46,215 bases of DNA from Acidithiobacillales bacterium SM1_46. Its GTDB lineage: Bacteria; Pseudomonadota; Gammaproteobacteria; Acidiferrobacterales; Sulfurifustaceae. The notes beneath the pieces were generated by a model that was not told where the DNA came from, did no database searches, and saw only the letters and a list, made by a program, of their open reading frames with translations. The stretch spans positions 1 through 46,215 of the forward strand of contig LJVB01000003.1 of the NCBI GenBank assembly GCA_001304215.1, in the 5' to 3' direction. Below, piece by piece: positions 10,118 through 22,180 of the stretch (position 1 is the first letter of the stretch; each line of letters starts with the position of its first letter). The position numbers and the translations under genes were made by a program.

Positions 10118-11440
10118 ATGAAGCGCACACGATACCGACAAGCCGCCGACCGGCCAAGCCGCAGCCACCCGATGCAACCACTCTCGCCCGAGTCCGACCT
10201 GCCTGCGCTTGCGCCCGCCGAGCAGGCGCACTGCGAACGTGTGGCCGCCGAAATTCGCCGACGCATTGAGGCCGCCGGGGGCGCGATCGATTTTTCGGCA
10301 TTCATGGACGCCGCTTTGTACACGCCGGGCCTGGGTTATTACGCCTCTGATGGTGCGACTTTCGGGGAAGCGGGCGACTTTGTCACCGCGCCGGAGCTCG
10401 GACCGGTTTTCGCCAGGTGCCTCGCCCGCCAGTGCAAGGAGCTGTTCGAGCAGACAGGTGTGCAAGAGATTCTTGAGGCCGGCGCCGGCAGCGGCGCGCT
10501 CGCCGCCGAATTGCTCGCCGAATTCGAGCACCTCGGCGCTCCGCACGTTCGTTATCGGATTCTGGAGCTGAGCGGAGCACTGCGTGCGCGACAACAGAAA
10601 ACGCTTGCCGCGCGCGTGCCACATCTTGCAGCGCACGTCGAGTGGCTCGATCGCTGGCCAGGGTCGATTCGCGGCGTGGTCATTGCAAACGAACTACTGG
10701 ATGCACTGCCGGTAGAGCGCTTTCGAGTGACTGGCAGTAGCATTCTTCAACTACAGGTCGGAATCGGGAGCGACTTCGGCGACGGAAATGATGCGAGCGC
10801 CGCGGGCCGGCGGCCGCCCGGAATGGCGGCAGGCCGAACAAAGCAGGACCAACCGTCGGGACGGCCAGGTCGCGGCTTTGCATGGCGCGAGCGGCCGGCG
10901 GATGCGATCGTCTCCGAGCGTGTCACGCCGCTCGGTCTACCCGAAGGCTATATCTCGGAGCTTGGCTTGCAGGCCGAGGCCTGGGTCGGCAGCCTCGGCG
11001 CGAGACTCGAACATGGCGTCGCGTTGTTCATCGACTACGGCTTCCCGCGCGCCGAGTTTTATCACCCCCAGCGCGCAACCGGCACGCTGATGTGCCACTT
11101 CCGTCACCGTGCTCACACGGATCCTTTGATTCGTGTCGGGCTGCAGGACATCACCGCGCATGTCGATTTCAGCGCTATTGGCGACGCGTCACGTGCCGCC
11201 GGCCTCCATGTGCTCGGCTACACCAGTCAGGCGATGTTCCTGCTCGGCTGTGGGCTGGACGAGATTGTTGCCGCTTCCGATGCGAGTGATGCGGCAACGC
11301 ACCTGCGGCTGACTAACGAAGTGAATCGCCTCACCTCGCCGGCGGAAATGGGTGAGTTATTCAAAGTGCTCGCCGTCGGTAGGGGCGTCGATGGACCGCT
11401 GCGTGGTTTTAGTCTCAACGATCGCCGTTCGCGGCTCTAG
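10118..11440 (+). CDS. SAM-dependent methyltransferase, MidA/NDUFAF7 family (COG1565)
   Basis: IDFSAFMDAALYTPGLGYYASDGATFGEAGDFVTAPELGPVFARCLARQ...ILEAGAGSGALAAELL; start may be 10172 (MQPLSP). Confidence 0.92.
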   Translation: MKRTRYRQAADRPSRSHPMQPLSPESDLPALAPAEQAHCERVAAEIRRRIEAAGGAIDFSAFMDAALYTPGLGYYASDGATFGEAGDFVTAPELGPVFARCLARQCKELFEQTGVQEILEAGAGSGALAAELLAEFEHLGAPHVRYRILELSGALRARQQKTLAARVPHLAAHVEWLDRWPGSIRGVVIANELLDALPVERFRVTGSSILQLQVGIGSDFGDGNDASAAGRRPPGMAAGRTKQDQPSGRPGRGFAWRERPADAIVSERVTPLGLPEGYISELGLQAEAWVGSLGARLEHGVALFIDYGFPRAEFYHPQRATGTLMCHFRHRAHTDPLIRVGLQDITAHVDFSAIGDASRAAGLHVLGYTSQAMFLLGCGLDEIVAASDASDAATHLRLTNEVNRLTSPAEMGELFKVLAVGRGVDGPLRGFSLNDRRSRL

Positions 11441-11751
11441 TCGGCGGGCGGCGGCATCGGCTGCGGCAACAGCAACTCGCTCGCCGGCCACGGACCGAAG
11501 GGAAACGGTTTCTCGTCCGAATTGAACGTCACATAGGCAACGATCTGGTAGATGAACGCGGCCAGACTCAAGGCGAAAGCGCGCAGACGTGCATTGGTTT
11601 CGCCGGCAAACAATGTCGCCAGGAACTGAAACGCGACAACCGCCACCAGCACGACCTCGGCGACGCTGTAGATGACGGCGAAAATAACGATAAATAGTCC
11701 GCGCAACCAAGTCTCACGCGCGGTCAGGCGCTGCTTCAATTCGGGGTTCAT
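11437..11751 (-). CDS. DUF4389-like membrane protein
   Basis: MNPELKQRLTARETWLRGLFIVIFAVIYSVAEVVLVAVVAFQFLATLFAGETNARLRAF. Confidence 0.75.
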   Translation of the reverse strand: MNPELKQRLTARETWLRGLFIVIFAVIYSVAEVVLVAVVAFQFLATLFAGETNARLRAFALSLAAFIYQIVAYVTFNSDEKPFPFGPWPASELLLPQPMPPPAD

Positions 11752-11892
11752 GCGGCCTCCTGCACGGGTAATGGGCGACGCATTCACCATACCCAATCCG
11801 TTTGTTGCGTGCCACGGTTGCGTGGCAACTGCAGCCGCTCCGGATATCCTGTTGTCTCGCGAGAGTCGTACGTCCCTGCGCAGCGCCATGGA

Positions 11893-12225
11893 CTAAACAA
11901 TCGCGCCGCGCGCCTGAGTAATGCGCACGATTATCTCGCGTGTCGGGTACTCATCGCCGGCCTGCACGAGATAGTCGCGCCAGCTGTCGAATTCCGCAGC
12001 ACACGCCGGTTCGCTGCCGTGACAGCCGAGAACCTGTACCACGGCCGCACCGACTTTCCATGGCCCGTCACCGCGAATCTCCCCTTGCGCGAGCCGCACA
12101 GTCTCGCACGGATCGCCGAGATGCCAGAACGCAGTGAAATAGAGCACGCCCATGGGATGGCGGAAACGCTCCACCATGACCTCCCGGCTGCCATCCGGCA
12201 GACGGATCATAAGCGGCGCGGTCAT
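11893..12225 (-). CDS. Conserved hypothetical protein
   Basis: MTAPLMIRLPDGSREVMVERFRHPMGVLYFTAFWHLGDP...; compactly spaced downstream of rimO on the same strand. Confidence 0.65.
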   Translation of the reverse strand: MTAPLMIRLPDGSREVMVERFRHPMGVLYFTAFWHLGDPCETVRLAQGEIRGDGPWKVGAAVVQVLGCHGSEPACAAEFDSWRDYLVQAGDEYPTREIIVRITQARGAIV

Positions 12226-12235
12226 CGCAAACAGA

Positions 12236-13609
<1,374 letters not shown>

Positions 13610-13612
13610 TGA

Positions 13613-14164
13613 CTACTCGGCCTTCAAATAGGAAAAACCCTGACTCTGCAGTTCCGCGATGCGCACCACGCCGGAGCGCACTGACGTCACGCCGGGAATG
13701 ATTCTGTCCTTCGGCAGATTGAGCGCCTCACGCGTGATCTCGCACAGCTCGAGCTTCACCCCGTAAAGTTCGCGCAGTTGTTGCAGTCGCTGGATGAGTT
13801 CCGGGCGCTCCTTCTTGAAGGACGCGTCTTCGGCGAACGGCGTTCGTTCCAGCGGATCCTCGGTCACAAAGCGAATGCCGCCCGCCAAGAATACGATGCG
13901 CACGTCATAATCCATCAGATCGTTCTGATAGGTCGTAACCATGTTGTTCACATTCTGGATCATGGCGCTAAGGCGACGGGGATCGGAGAAATCGACATGC
14001 CAGACCACCTTCGCCATGCTGGGTGCTGCCGGTGCGGCAGCGACTGGTGCGGCCGCGGGTTTCGCCGGCGCAGCCGTCGTTTGCGGCGATGTCGCGCAGG
14101 CGCTCGTCGCGAGAAACACCACCATCAGCGCGAACCCGTTTCGAATCAATTGCAGAAATTTCAT
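13613..14164 (-). CDS. DsrE-like family protein with N-terminal signal/lipoprotein-like sequence
   Basis: MKFLQLIRNGFALMVVFLATSACATSP..., then AKVVWHVDFSDPRRLSAMIQNVNNMVTTYQNDLMDYDVRIVFLAGGIRF. Confidence 0.75.
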   Translation of the reverse strand: MKFLQLIRNGFALMVVFLATSACATSPQTTAAPAKPAAAPVAAAPAAPSMAKVVWHVDFSDPRRLSAMIQNVNNMVTTYQNDLMDYDVRIVFLAGGIRFVTEDPLERTPFAEDASFKKERPELIQRLQQLRELYGVKLELCEITREALNLPKDRIIPGVTSVRSGVVRIAELQSQGFSYLKAE

Positions 14165-14195
14165 GGCACACCTCCCTCGTTTGCCGGGCCGGCAG

Positions 14196-15422
14196 TCAGT
14201 CCGGTGATGATACCACCGCCTTGACCGCGGCGATTCGTGCTTCACGGATACGCCTCCCGATCTCGGCTCCATCCTTGATTCCGTTCGCCACCGCCGCGCT
14301 GTCGACACCCTGAGCCGCCTCGAAAGCCGCACGAAAAACTGGCCCCTGCGGGTAAGGACGATCCTCGTATCCCGTGCGTCCACGAAAGTCGGCCTCGCTG
14401 GCAAGCACAAACAACCCGACACGCTCAGGCTTGCGGAACGCGTCCATTGCCTCGAAGGTATCGACCAGGGTGGCGGCACGCAGTTCCGTCACGCGGTGGC
14501 AATGCGCATGAAAACGCGCCGCGACCACGCCGAGATCGCGATATTCATTCGGCACGCGAAAGCGTGCACACAGCGCCTTCACGAGTTCGGCCCCGCGTTC
14601 TTCGTGCCCCACGTGCTTCGGCCACTCGGCGGGCGGGGTCTCGCCCTTGCCGAGGTCATGCACCAGCGCCGCGAAGCGCACGCGTGGATCGGCCGAGAGT
14701 CGCGCCGCCGCTTCCAGCACCATCATCACGTGCACACCGGTATCGATTTCGGGGTGGTGCTGCGCCGGCTGCGGGACACCGTAAAGGCGATCTAGTTCCG
14801 GGAACAGGCGTGCCAATGCGCCGCAAACGCGCAGCACGTCGAAGAATGCCGATGGCCGCTCCTCGCCCAAGGCGCGCTCGAGTTCGGTCCACACCCGCTC
14901 GGCGACCAGATGATCGACCTCGCCGGCCGCGACCATGCTGCGCATCAGCGCAAGCGTCTCATCTGCTACGCGGAAGCCGCGCGGCGCGAATCGCGCCGCA
15001 AACCGCGCCACGCGCAGGACTCGCACCGGATCTTCGCCAAACGCTTCGGACACGTGACGTAACAAACCGTTGCGCAGATCCGTGGCGCCGCCATAGGGAT
15101 CGACCAGTCGTCCTTGCTCATCCTCAGCCATCGCATTGATAGTGAGGTCGCGGCGGCGCAAATCTTCCTCGAGCGTTACGTCCGGCGCGGCGTAGACCTT
15201 AAAGCCCTTATAGCCATGTCCGGACTTGCGCTCGGTGCGCGCAAGGGCATACTCCTCCTTGGTTTCGGGATGCAGAAACACCGGAAAGTCCGCGCCCACC
15301 GGCTTGAAACCGCGCGCGATCATCTCCTCCGGTGTTGCCCCGACCACCACATAGTCGCGGTCCTGCACCGGCAGGCCGAGCAACTTGTCGCGCACTGCGC
15401 CACCAACGAGATAGATCTGCAT
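14196..15422 (-). CDS. cca: CCA-adding enzyme / multifunctional CCA protein with HD domain
   Basis: [64 protein letters not shown]. Confidence 0.98.
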   Translation of the reverse strand: MQIYLVGGAVRDKLLGLPVQDRDYVVVGATPEEMIARGFKPVGADFPVFLHPETKEEYALARTERKSGHGYKGFKVYAAPDVTLEEDLRRRDLTINAMAEDEQGRLVDPYGGATDLRNGLLRHVSEAFGEDPVRVLRVARFAARFAPRGFRVADETLALMRSMVAAGEVDHLVAERVWTELERALGEERPSAFFDVLRVCGALARLFPELDRLYGVPQPAQHHPEIDTGVHVMMVLEAAARLSADPRVRFAALVHDLGKGETPPAEWPKHVGHEERGAELVKALCARFRVPNEYRDLGVVAARFHAHCHRVTELRAATLVDTFEAMDAFRKPERVGLFVLASEADFRGRTGYEDRPYPQGPVFRAAFEAAQGVDSAAVANGIKDGAEIGRRIREARIAAVKAVVSSPD

Positions 15423-15428
15423 GTCGCC

Positions 15429-16520
15429 ATGCTAAGGGACGGTCCGGTACGCGCCAAGGGGAATACGAAAGGGATAGGCCGCGCCCTGGCGCTGCTTGTC
15501 ATTGCCAGTCTGGCAAGCGGCTGCGCGACGCTTGGTTATTACGCACAGGCCATCAATGGACATCTTGAGGTACGTGCACTCAGCCGCCCGATCGACGACT
15601 GGCTGGCGGATCCCGACACAACTCCCGAGCTGCGCGAGAAGCTGATCTACGCACGCGCGGCGCGTGCGTTCGCGCTGGATGAACTCGCGCTGCCCGATCG
15701 CGGCAGTTTCGACCGGTATGCCGATCTCGGCCGGCGTTATGTGTTGTGGAACGTGTTTGCCACGCCGGAACTCTCGCTCGAAGCGAAGCGCTGGTGCTTT
15801 CCGGTCGCGGGCTGCGTCAATTACCGCGGCTACTTTGCGGAGGACGACGCACAGGCCTTCGCCCAGTCCCTGGCTGATCAACGCCTGGATGTTTACGTCG
15901 GGGGTGTCGCTGCCTACTCGACGCTTGGCTGGTTCAGCGACCCGCTGCTCAACACCGTGTTGCGCCGCTCGCCGCCGGAAGTCGCGGGTCTTATCTTTCA
16001 TGAGCTGGCCCACGAGCGTGTCTACGCCAAAGGCGACAGCGAATTCAATGAATCCTTTGCGACGGTGGTGGAACTGGAAGGCGTTCGCCGTTGGCTCTCC
16101 GCACGCGGTGATGCGGAAAGTTTTGCCGGCTACCGCGCGCGTCTGTCGCAGCGCGAGGCCTTCACGAAACTCGTGCTGGCGACACGCTCACGGCTCGTCA
16201 CACTCTACGAAAGCAGCATGAGCGATGCGCAGAAGCGCGTCTCAAAGCGTGCCGCCTTCGAGGAACTGAAAAGTGCCTACGCCGACTTGCGCAATCAGGG
16301 GACTTTCGATGAACGCTACGATGCCTGGTTCGCCCAACCGCTCAACAACGCCCATCTGGTAGCGGTGGGCACATACCACTCGCTCGTACCAATTCTTGAG
16401 GTAATGCTGGCACGACAGAACGGGGACTTGCGCGCCTTCTACGGGGAGGCCGAGCGTCTCGCGGCGTTGCCGAAAGTGGATCGTGCCAAACAGCTCGCTG
16501 CTCTCAAAGCAGCGCGCTAG
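15429..16520 (+). CDS. Predicted aminopeptidase, lipoprotein (COG4324 family)
   Basis: Lipobox [33 protein letters not shown] (HExxH); start codon tentative. Confidence 0.85.
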   Translation: MLRDGPVRAKGNTKGIGRALALLVIASLASGCATLGYYAQAINGHLEVRALSRPIDDWLADPDTTPELREKLIYARAARAFALDELALPDRGSFDRYADLGRRYVLWNVFATPELSLEAKRWCFPVAGCVNYRGYFAEDDAQAFAQSLADQRLDVYVGGVAAYSTLGWFSDPLLNTVLRRSPPEVAGLIFHELAHERVYAKGDSEFNESFATVVELEGVRRWLSARGDAESFAGYRARLSQREAFTKLVLATRSRLVTLYESSMSDAQKRVSKRAAFEELKSAYADLRNQGTFDERYDAWFAQPLNNAHLVAVGTYHSLVPILEVMLARQNGDLRAFYGEAERLAALPKVDRAKQLAALKAAR

Positions 16521-17473
16521 CGGCCAGCAATGCCACGCAACGGAGCGAAACGGTCGGCGTCGTGCGGGTTCAACCAGCCGGCCGCCACGCTCTCGAGGGT
16601 GCGCAGCGTGATGCCGAACACGGCCGGGAATCCCTTGCTGCAGACGCTGTCGATCTGAAGTGAACGATAGTTGTCGAGTGAGAACGGCTTGCCCGGCGCA
16701 AACTCCATGATCGCCGCCTGCAGGTGCGAAAGCATGTCGTTTAGCTCAATGATGTGTACGCGCCGGCCGATGAGCGAGGCGATGTATTCCACCAACTCGC
16801 GGAGCCGATAGACTTTTGGCCCGCACAGATCGTAGCGTTGCCCGAAGGTCTGATGGTCATCGAGCGCGTGGACGAAGGCCGCGGCGACATCGTCAACGTA
16901 GACAGGCTGGAAGCGTGCGTCCGGACAGGCGAGCGGGAACAGGCCGGGCACGAGCCGCAGCAGCTGTGCGAAACGGTTGGTGAAGCCGTCGCGCGGACCG
17001 AAGATTACCGAACAGCGAAAGCTCGTGACGGCAAGGTCGCCGCCGTGCGCGCGATGCACGGTCTCCTCACCCAGCGCCTTGGTGCGCAGGTAGTGCGAGG
17101 GAGCATTGAGCGCTGCATGCAATGCCGACATGTGCAACAGCCGCTGGATACCTGATGCGCGACAGGCCTCGACGACCTTCTCTGGCAACTCGGCATGCAC
17201 TCGTGCGAATCCCCGCCCCGAGTGCCCGCGCTCGTTCAGGATGCCCACCAGGTTGATGGCAACATCGTGCCCGGCAAACTCGCGACGCAACACGGCCGGA
17301 TTATGGATATCGGCGTCGACCAGCCGCACTGTCGGCACCACCAGCAGATCGCGGTGGCGCTCGCGCCGGCGCGTGAGGATGGTGACCTCGTGTCCGTCCC
17401 GATACAGCCGCTCGGCAATCTGCCGGCCAACGAAGCCGGTGCCCCCGAGCATACAGATACGTCGCTTAATCAT
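16517..17473 (-). CDS. NAD-dependent epimerase/dehydratase, complex I NDUFA9-like
   Basis: RRICMLGGTGFVGRQIAERLYRDGHEVTILTRR...DVAINLVGILNERG. Confidence 0.9.
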   Translation of the reverse strand: MIKRRICMLGGTGFVGRQIAERLYRDGHEVTILTRRRERHRDLLVVPTVRLVDADIHNPAVLRREFAGHDVAINLVGILNERGHSGRGFARVHAELPEKVVEACRASGIQRLLHMSALHAALNAPSHYLRTKALGEETVHRAHGGDLAVTSFRCSVIFGPRDGFTNRFAQLLRLVPGLFPLACPDARFQPVYVDDVAAAFVHALDDHQTFGQRYDLCGPKVYRLRELVEYIASLIGRRVHIIELNDMLSHLQAAIMEFAPGKPFSLDNYRSLQIDSVCSKGFPAVFGITLRTLESVAAGWLNPHDADRFAPLRGIAGR

Positions 17474-17539
17474 GCCTTCTCCCGCGCGCAGTCCACGGCG
17501 GGTTGTACAAACGCCGGCCCGCGCCGTCAAGGGCGCAAC

Positions 17540-19489
17540 CTAGCGTGCCGGCAGGGAGACCTCCGGCATGCGCTGCCTGAGACGAACCGGCTGCTGTTCG
17601 TTAAGCCGGTGCTCGTACACGGCTGTATAGGCCAGCACGTTCTTTACGTAGTTGCGCGTCTCGTTATAGGGGATCGTCTCCACCCAGACCTCCGCGTCCA
17701 TGACCTCATCGTCTTCCAGCCATTCGACGATGCGGTTCGGGCCAGCATTGTAGGATGCAGTGGCCAGCACCTGATTGCCAGCATAGCGATCGAGCATCTG
17801 GCGCAGATATCCGGTACCGAGGCGCAGGTTGTTCTCGATGTCGAGAATCGCGTGGGTGCTGCGCGCCGGGATCTTGAGCCGGCGCGCCGTAAGCCGCCCC
17901 GTGGCCGGCATGAGCTGCATCAGGCCAAGTGCGCCCACCGGCGAGCGCGCATCCGGCACGAAGGCCGATTCCTGGCGCACGATACCGTAAACCCAACTCG
18001 TATCGATCCCGTGCCGCTGAGCGTTCTCCTCAATCAGGTCCCGATACAGCACAGGGAAGCGCAGCTCCAGGTCATCCTGAAAGTCGCTCTTCGCCACCGT
18101 CAGAATGGCGCGGTCGTACCAGCCCCACTCGCGCGCGACCACCGCGGCCACTGCCAGTTCGCGATTGTTCATATGGTTGGTGGTGTACTGCCACTGGCGA
18201 CGGGCCTCGGTGATCTGCCCCTGCAGATAGAGCTCGCGCGCCATCTGGATGCCGGTGCGAGCCAGTATTGCATTCACTTCCTCGGGTTTCGCTTCGACCG
18301 ATTCGTGCTGCATCGAATACGAAGAGCCGATCCGGTCAGCGGCGAGAAAGCCGTAGTAGCCGCGCTCGAGCGCCAGCGCCCGATAGTGTGCCTTAGCATC
18401 CATGCGCCTGCCGGTCTCTTCCAGGATGCGCGCATTCCAATAGCGCCACTGCGGTTCCTGCTGCTGCTCCTCGGTAAGCGCCGCAACGAAGCGCTTGGCG
18501 CTCTGCCAGTCGCCGGCGCGAAGCGCAGCACGCACGCGCCACAGATGCAGGTTCTCGTCGGACGCGTCGGCCGAAACCGCTGTCAGCCACTTGAGCGCCT
18601 GCGGCAGATGCGCCTGGGCGGCCAGAATGCCCACGTTGCGCAGCACGTAGTTTTCATCCTCGCCAAGGAACAGATACTCCTGCTTGAGATTCTCCCAGCG
18701 CTCCATGGCGGCTTCCGGGTCGCGGTAGGCCAGCCGCACGACGCCATGGCGCACGATCATGCGCGCGATTGGCGTCTCGACTGGATAGCGGAGGCTATCG
18801 AGCTCGGCAACCGGGTTGCGGTGTATGGCGATCCAGCGCGTCACCCACACGCGCTCGCTCGGTTCGAGGTAGCGCGAGAGATCCTTCGCGAGACTGGTGT
18901 TGCGCCGCTCCATGGCAAGGCGGATCCGGGTCCAGACCTCGTCAGCGGTCATGTGGCCTGCGGCGCGCCAGGCCGCGAACACCGGCTCACAAGCAGGCGA
19001 GAGCCGCTTACCGGTTCGCCACAACATCGAAACCTCCTGCATAAGCGCGGCCTGCTGTTCGCTCGAGCGCAGCAGCCGCTCGAGGCGCATGCAAGCGAGC
19101 TCGGTGTCGTTCTCGATCGGTCGGTAGTCGCGCAAGAACTCCGTCCATTCGCCACGTGCTGCGAGGCGCCGCAACCACTTGGCACGCAGCATGTCGCTGA
19201 CCGGTGCGGCCGCGGCGTCATCGAGGAACTGGCGCACGGCTGATGTCGGAACGCTGTCGAGACGCTCTTTGAGATACTCGTAGTCCACGTAGGGGCGCAG
19301 GACATAGCCCTGCAACTCCTCGCTCAACTTACGATAGCGCCGGATGTCGCCGGCACGAGCGGCCTTGAGCGCCGCCTGATAGGTCTCGCGCACTTCCTCA
19401 TCGGTGACGAGGCGCCCGTGCGCAACCGGCAGAATCGATACCAGTCCGCAAATAAACCCCCACACCAACCACCAACGCTTGCTGCGCAT
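17540..19489 (-). CDS. slt: Soluble lytic murein transglycosylase
   Basis: VYGIVRQESAFVPDARSPVGALGLMQLMPATGRLTARR...ATASYNAGPNRIVEWLED. Confidence 0.95.
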   Translation of the reverse strand: MRSKRWWLVWGFICGLVSILPVAHGRLVTDEEVRETYQAALKAARAGDIRRYRKLSEELQGYVLRPYVDYEYLKERLDSVPTSAVRQFLDDAAAAPVSDMLRAKWLRRLAARGEWTEFLRDYRPIENDTELACMRLERLLRSSEQQAALMQEVSMLWRTGKRLSPACEPVFAAWRAAGHMTADEVWTRIRLAMERRNTSLAKDLSRYLEPSERVWVTRWIAIHRNPVAELDSLRYPVETPIARMIVRHGVVRLAYRDPEAAMERWENLKQEYLFLGEDENYVLRNVGILAAQAHLPQALKWLTAVSADASDENLHLWRVRAALRAGDWQSAKRFVAALTEEQQQEPQWRYWNARILEETGRRMDAKAHYRALALERGYYGFLAADRIGSSYSMQHESVEAKPEEVNAILARTGIQMARELYLQGQITEARRQWQYTTNHMNNRELAVAAVVAREWGWYDRAILTVAKSDFQDDLELRFPVLYRDLIEENAQRHGIDTSWVYGIVRQESAFVPDARSPVGALGLMQLMPATGRLTARRLKIPARSTHAILDIENNLRLGTGYLRQMLDRYAGNQVLATASYNAGPNRIVEWLEDDEVMDAEVWVETIPYNETRNYVKNVLAYTAVYEHRLNEQQPVRLRQRMPEVSLPAR

Positions 19490-19542
19490 GTACGAATTCT
19501 AGTCCAAGGCGTTTAACATAAAGGCCGGAAACGCGAGCCACT

Positions 19543-20922
19543 ATGACCTTGACTCTGGAATCTCTCAATCCCGCCACGGGCGAACGGATCAAAACCGTCG
19601 ACCTGTGGAACGCAGCGCAGCTCGATGGCGTGTTGCGGGAAGTCGCCGCCGCGTCGCCCGCGTGGCAGCGTACGCCGTTCGCAAAGCGTGCGCGGCTGTT
19701 TCTCGCTGCCGCTGCGCGGCTGCGCACCGATGCCGAGCGCTTTGCGCGACTGATCACCGCCGAGATGGGTAAACCGATCCGCGAGGCGCGCGCCGAGATC
19801 GAAAAGTGCGCATTGGGTTGTGAGTTTTTTGCTGAGAACGCCGAGCGGATGCTCGCGGACGAGGTGATCGCTACCGATGCGGCAAAGAGCTATGTGCGCT
19901 ACCAACCGCTCGGCACGCTGCTGGCGGTCATGCCTTGGAACTACCCGTTCTGGCAGCTGTTCCGGGCGGCGGCGCCGGCCATGATGGTCGGCAATACTGT
20001 TGTCATGAAGCATGCCTCGAATGTGCCGCAGTGCGCGCTCGCGATCGAGGAGATCTTTATCCAGTCCGGATTCCCGGCTGGCGTGTTCCGCACCTTGCTC
20101 ATATCGGCGGCCCAGGCGGAACAACTAATCTCCGATCCGCGCGTTCACGCCGTGACCCTGACTGGCAGCGAAGCGGCAGGGAGGCGGGTAGCCGCCGCGG
20201 CCGGCACTGCCATCAAGAAGACTGTGCTGGAGCTGGGCGGCTCCGATCCCTTTATTATTTTGGGCGACGGGAACCTCGACACAGCGATCGCGGGCGCGGT
20301 CAGCGGGCGTTTTCAAAACACCGGGCAGAGCTGCATTGCCGCCAAGCGCATAATCGTCACCCCGCAAGTTGCAGACGAGTTCGTCTCGGGACTACGAGAG
20401 CGCATCGCAGCGCTCAAGGTAGGCGACCCGCTACGAGACGACACAAACATTGGACCACTGGCCCGCGCCGATTTGCGCGATCAGCTACACCATCAGGTAA
20501 CTGCGTCGATTTCCGCAGGCGCGAAATTGCTGCTGGGCGGAAGCGCGCTCGCGGGACCGGGATTCTTTTATGCGCCGACACTGATCGATGCGGTTGTGCC
20601 CGGCATGGCGGCCTTCGAGGAGGAGCTGTTCGGACCGGTCGCCGTGATTATTCGTGCCCGCGACGAAGCCGACGCAATGCGCCTTGCCAACCAGAGCCGC
20701 TACGGGCTTGGCGCCAGCATCTGGACCGGCAATCCAACGCGTGGTGAGGCGCTCGCCAGCGAGCTTGAATGCGGCCAGGTCTTCGTCAATGGCATCGTGA
20801 GAAGCGATCCGCGCCTGCCATTCGGCGGCATCAAGGCTTCGGGCTACGGGCGCGAGTTATCGGTGCTTGGGATTCGCGAGTTCGTGAATGCCAAGACGGT
20901 TTGGATCGCGGGAACGACCTAG
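19543..20922 (+). CDS. NAD(P)-dependent succinate-semialdehyde/aldehyde dehydrogenase
   Basis: LGTLLAVMPWNYPFWQLFRAAAPAMMVGNTVVMKHA...ELGGSDPFIIL...NTGQSCIAAKR. Confidence 0.95.
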   Translation: MTLTLESLNPATGERIKTVDLWNAAQLDGVLREVAAASPAWQRTPFAKRARLFLAAAARLRTDAERFARLITAEMGKPIREARAEIEKCALGCEFFAENAERMLADEVIATDAAKSYVRYQPLGTLLAVMPWNYPFWQLFRAAAPAMMVGNTVVMKHASNVPQCALAIEEIFIQSGFPAGVFRTLLISAAQAEQLISDPRVHAVTLTGSEAAGRRVAAAAGTAIKKTVLELGGSDPFIILGDGNLDTAIAGAVSGRFQNTGQSCIAAKRIIVTPQVADEFVSGLRERIAALKVGDPLRDDTNIGPLARADLRDQLHHQVTASISAGAKLLLGGSALAGPGFFYAPTLIDAVVPGMAAFEEELFGPVAVIIRARDEADAMRLANQSRYGLGASIWTGNPTRGEALASELECGQVFVNGIVRSDPRLPFGGIKASGYGRELSVLGIREFVNAKTVWIAGTT

Positions 20923-21305
20923 TCGTTGATTCGAAGCTCGAACGCCAAGTCCCGGCGCAGGTTCATGAGATAGTTGGTGCGTTTGTCGGAGTATTCGGGC
21001 TGGAAACGAATTTCAATGCTGGAGCCCTTGTTCTCCATGTCCACACGGTAGATTGCCCCTTTACGCTCGAGCTCGGCAGTCGCCAGGTTACCCTTCGCAT
21101 CCAATACGTTCCAGCGACGGCGCGAGAAGGCCCGGCGCGCCGCATCCTGAAACTGTTGCTCGGTCAGCGTGAGGTTCTCGAGTGGCAATTCGACCATAAG
21201 CGGCGCGTACGCCTTTTGCTGCTCGCGCGGCGAGACATACTCGGCGTATGAAACCGATACCATCGCCAACAGGAGTACCAGACCAACAGCGAGCGTACGA
21301 CTCAT
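20919..21305 (-). CDS. Hypothetical secreted protein
   Basis: N-terminal signal peptide MSRTLAVGLVLLLAMVSVSYAEYVSPREQ; no family recognised. Confidence 0.7.
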   Translation of the reverse strand: MSRTLAVGLVLLLAMVSVSYAEYVSPREQQKAYAPLMVELPLENLTLTEQQFQDAARRAFSRRRWNVLDAKGNLATAELERKGAIYRVDMENKGSSIEIRFQPEYSDKRTNYLMNLRRDLAFELRIND

Positions 21306-21385
21306 TTCGCAACTTCCGATTCGAGAACCGTGTCAGTGCTGTATTGCAGGGCGAGCCGCGTTGAACAAGGGAACGCGCCGACCGG

Positions 21386-22171
21386 TCAGGCGACGCGCGC
21401 GCGCTGATGACTCCACCAGAGCATCCACGCACCGAGCAGGATCATCGGCAGCGACAGCACCTGGCCCATGGTCACCCAGCCAAATGCCAGATAGCCAAGT
21501 TGTGGGTCGGGCTCCCGCACCAGTTCCACCAGAAAACGGAACAGCCCGTAGAAAATCAGGAACAACGATGATACGGCGCCGACTGGTCGCGGCGAGCGCG
21601 AATAGAACCAGAGGATGAGAAACAGCACCAGCCCTTCGAGTGTTGCCTCGTAGAGTTGCGTAGGATGGCGCGGCAGTGGCCCGCCGGTGCGGAACACCAT
21701 GCCCCAGGGCAGGTCGGTTACCCTGCCCCACAATTCCTGATTGATGAAGTTGCCGATACGCCCGGGCCCAAGCCCGATCGGGGTAAGCACCGCAACAAAG
21801 TCGGTCACGGCGAGAAACGGACGCTTTGTCTTGCGCCCATACAGCCACATGGCGACGCAGACGCCGATCAACCCGCCATGGAACGACATGCCGCCGCTCC
21901 AGATGGCGAATATGTCGAGCGGATGCTTGAGGTAATGGGCTAAATTGTAGAACAGGACGTAACCGAACCGCCCACCCAGGATTACGCCGAGCGCGATATA
22001 GAAGAGGTAGTCGGAGACTTCCTTCGGATCCCAACCGGAGCCGGGGCGCTTCGCGCGGTACACACCAACCCACCAGCCGCCAAGAAACCCGACCAGGTAC
22101 ATGAGACCGTACCAGTGGATCTTGAGCGGACCGAGGTGGATCGCAATCGGGTCGATTTCAGGGGCGAGCAT
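21386..22171 (-). CDS. lgt: Prolipoprotein diacylglyceryl transferase
   Basis: [24 protein letters not shown]...[15 protein letters not shown]...[14 protein letters not shown]. Confidence 0.98.
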   Translation of the reverse strand: MLAPEIDPIAIHLGPLKIHWYGLMYLVGFLGGWWVGVYRAKRPGSGWDPKEVSDYLFYIALGVILGGRFGYVLFYNLAHYLKHPLDIFAIWSGGMSFHGGLIGVCVAMWLYGRKTKRPFLAVTDFVAVLTPIGLGPGRIGNFINQELWGRVTDLPWGMVFRTGGPLPRHPTQLYEATLEGLVLFLILWFYSRSPRPVGAVSSLFLIFYGLFRFLVELVREPDPQLGYLAFGWVTMGQVLSLPMILLGAWMLWWSHQRARVA

Positions 22172-22180
22172 GGGCGCGCA

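Noticed and set aside
17195-19243. 682-aa plus-strand ORF antisense to slt
   Set aside because: Lies opposite a well-supported slt gene in GC-rich DNA, where long antisense ORFs arise from codon bias; translation shows no recognisable domain or compositional sense.
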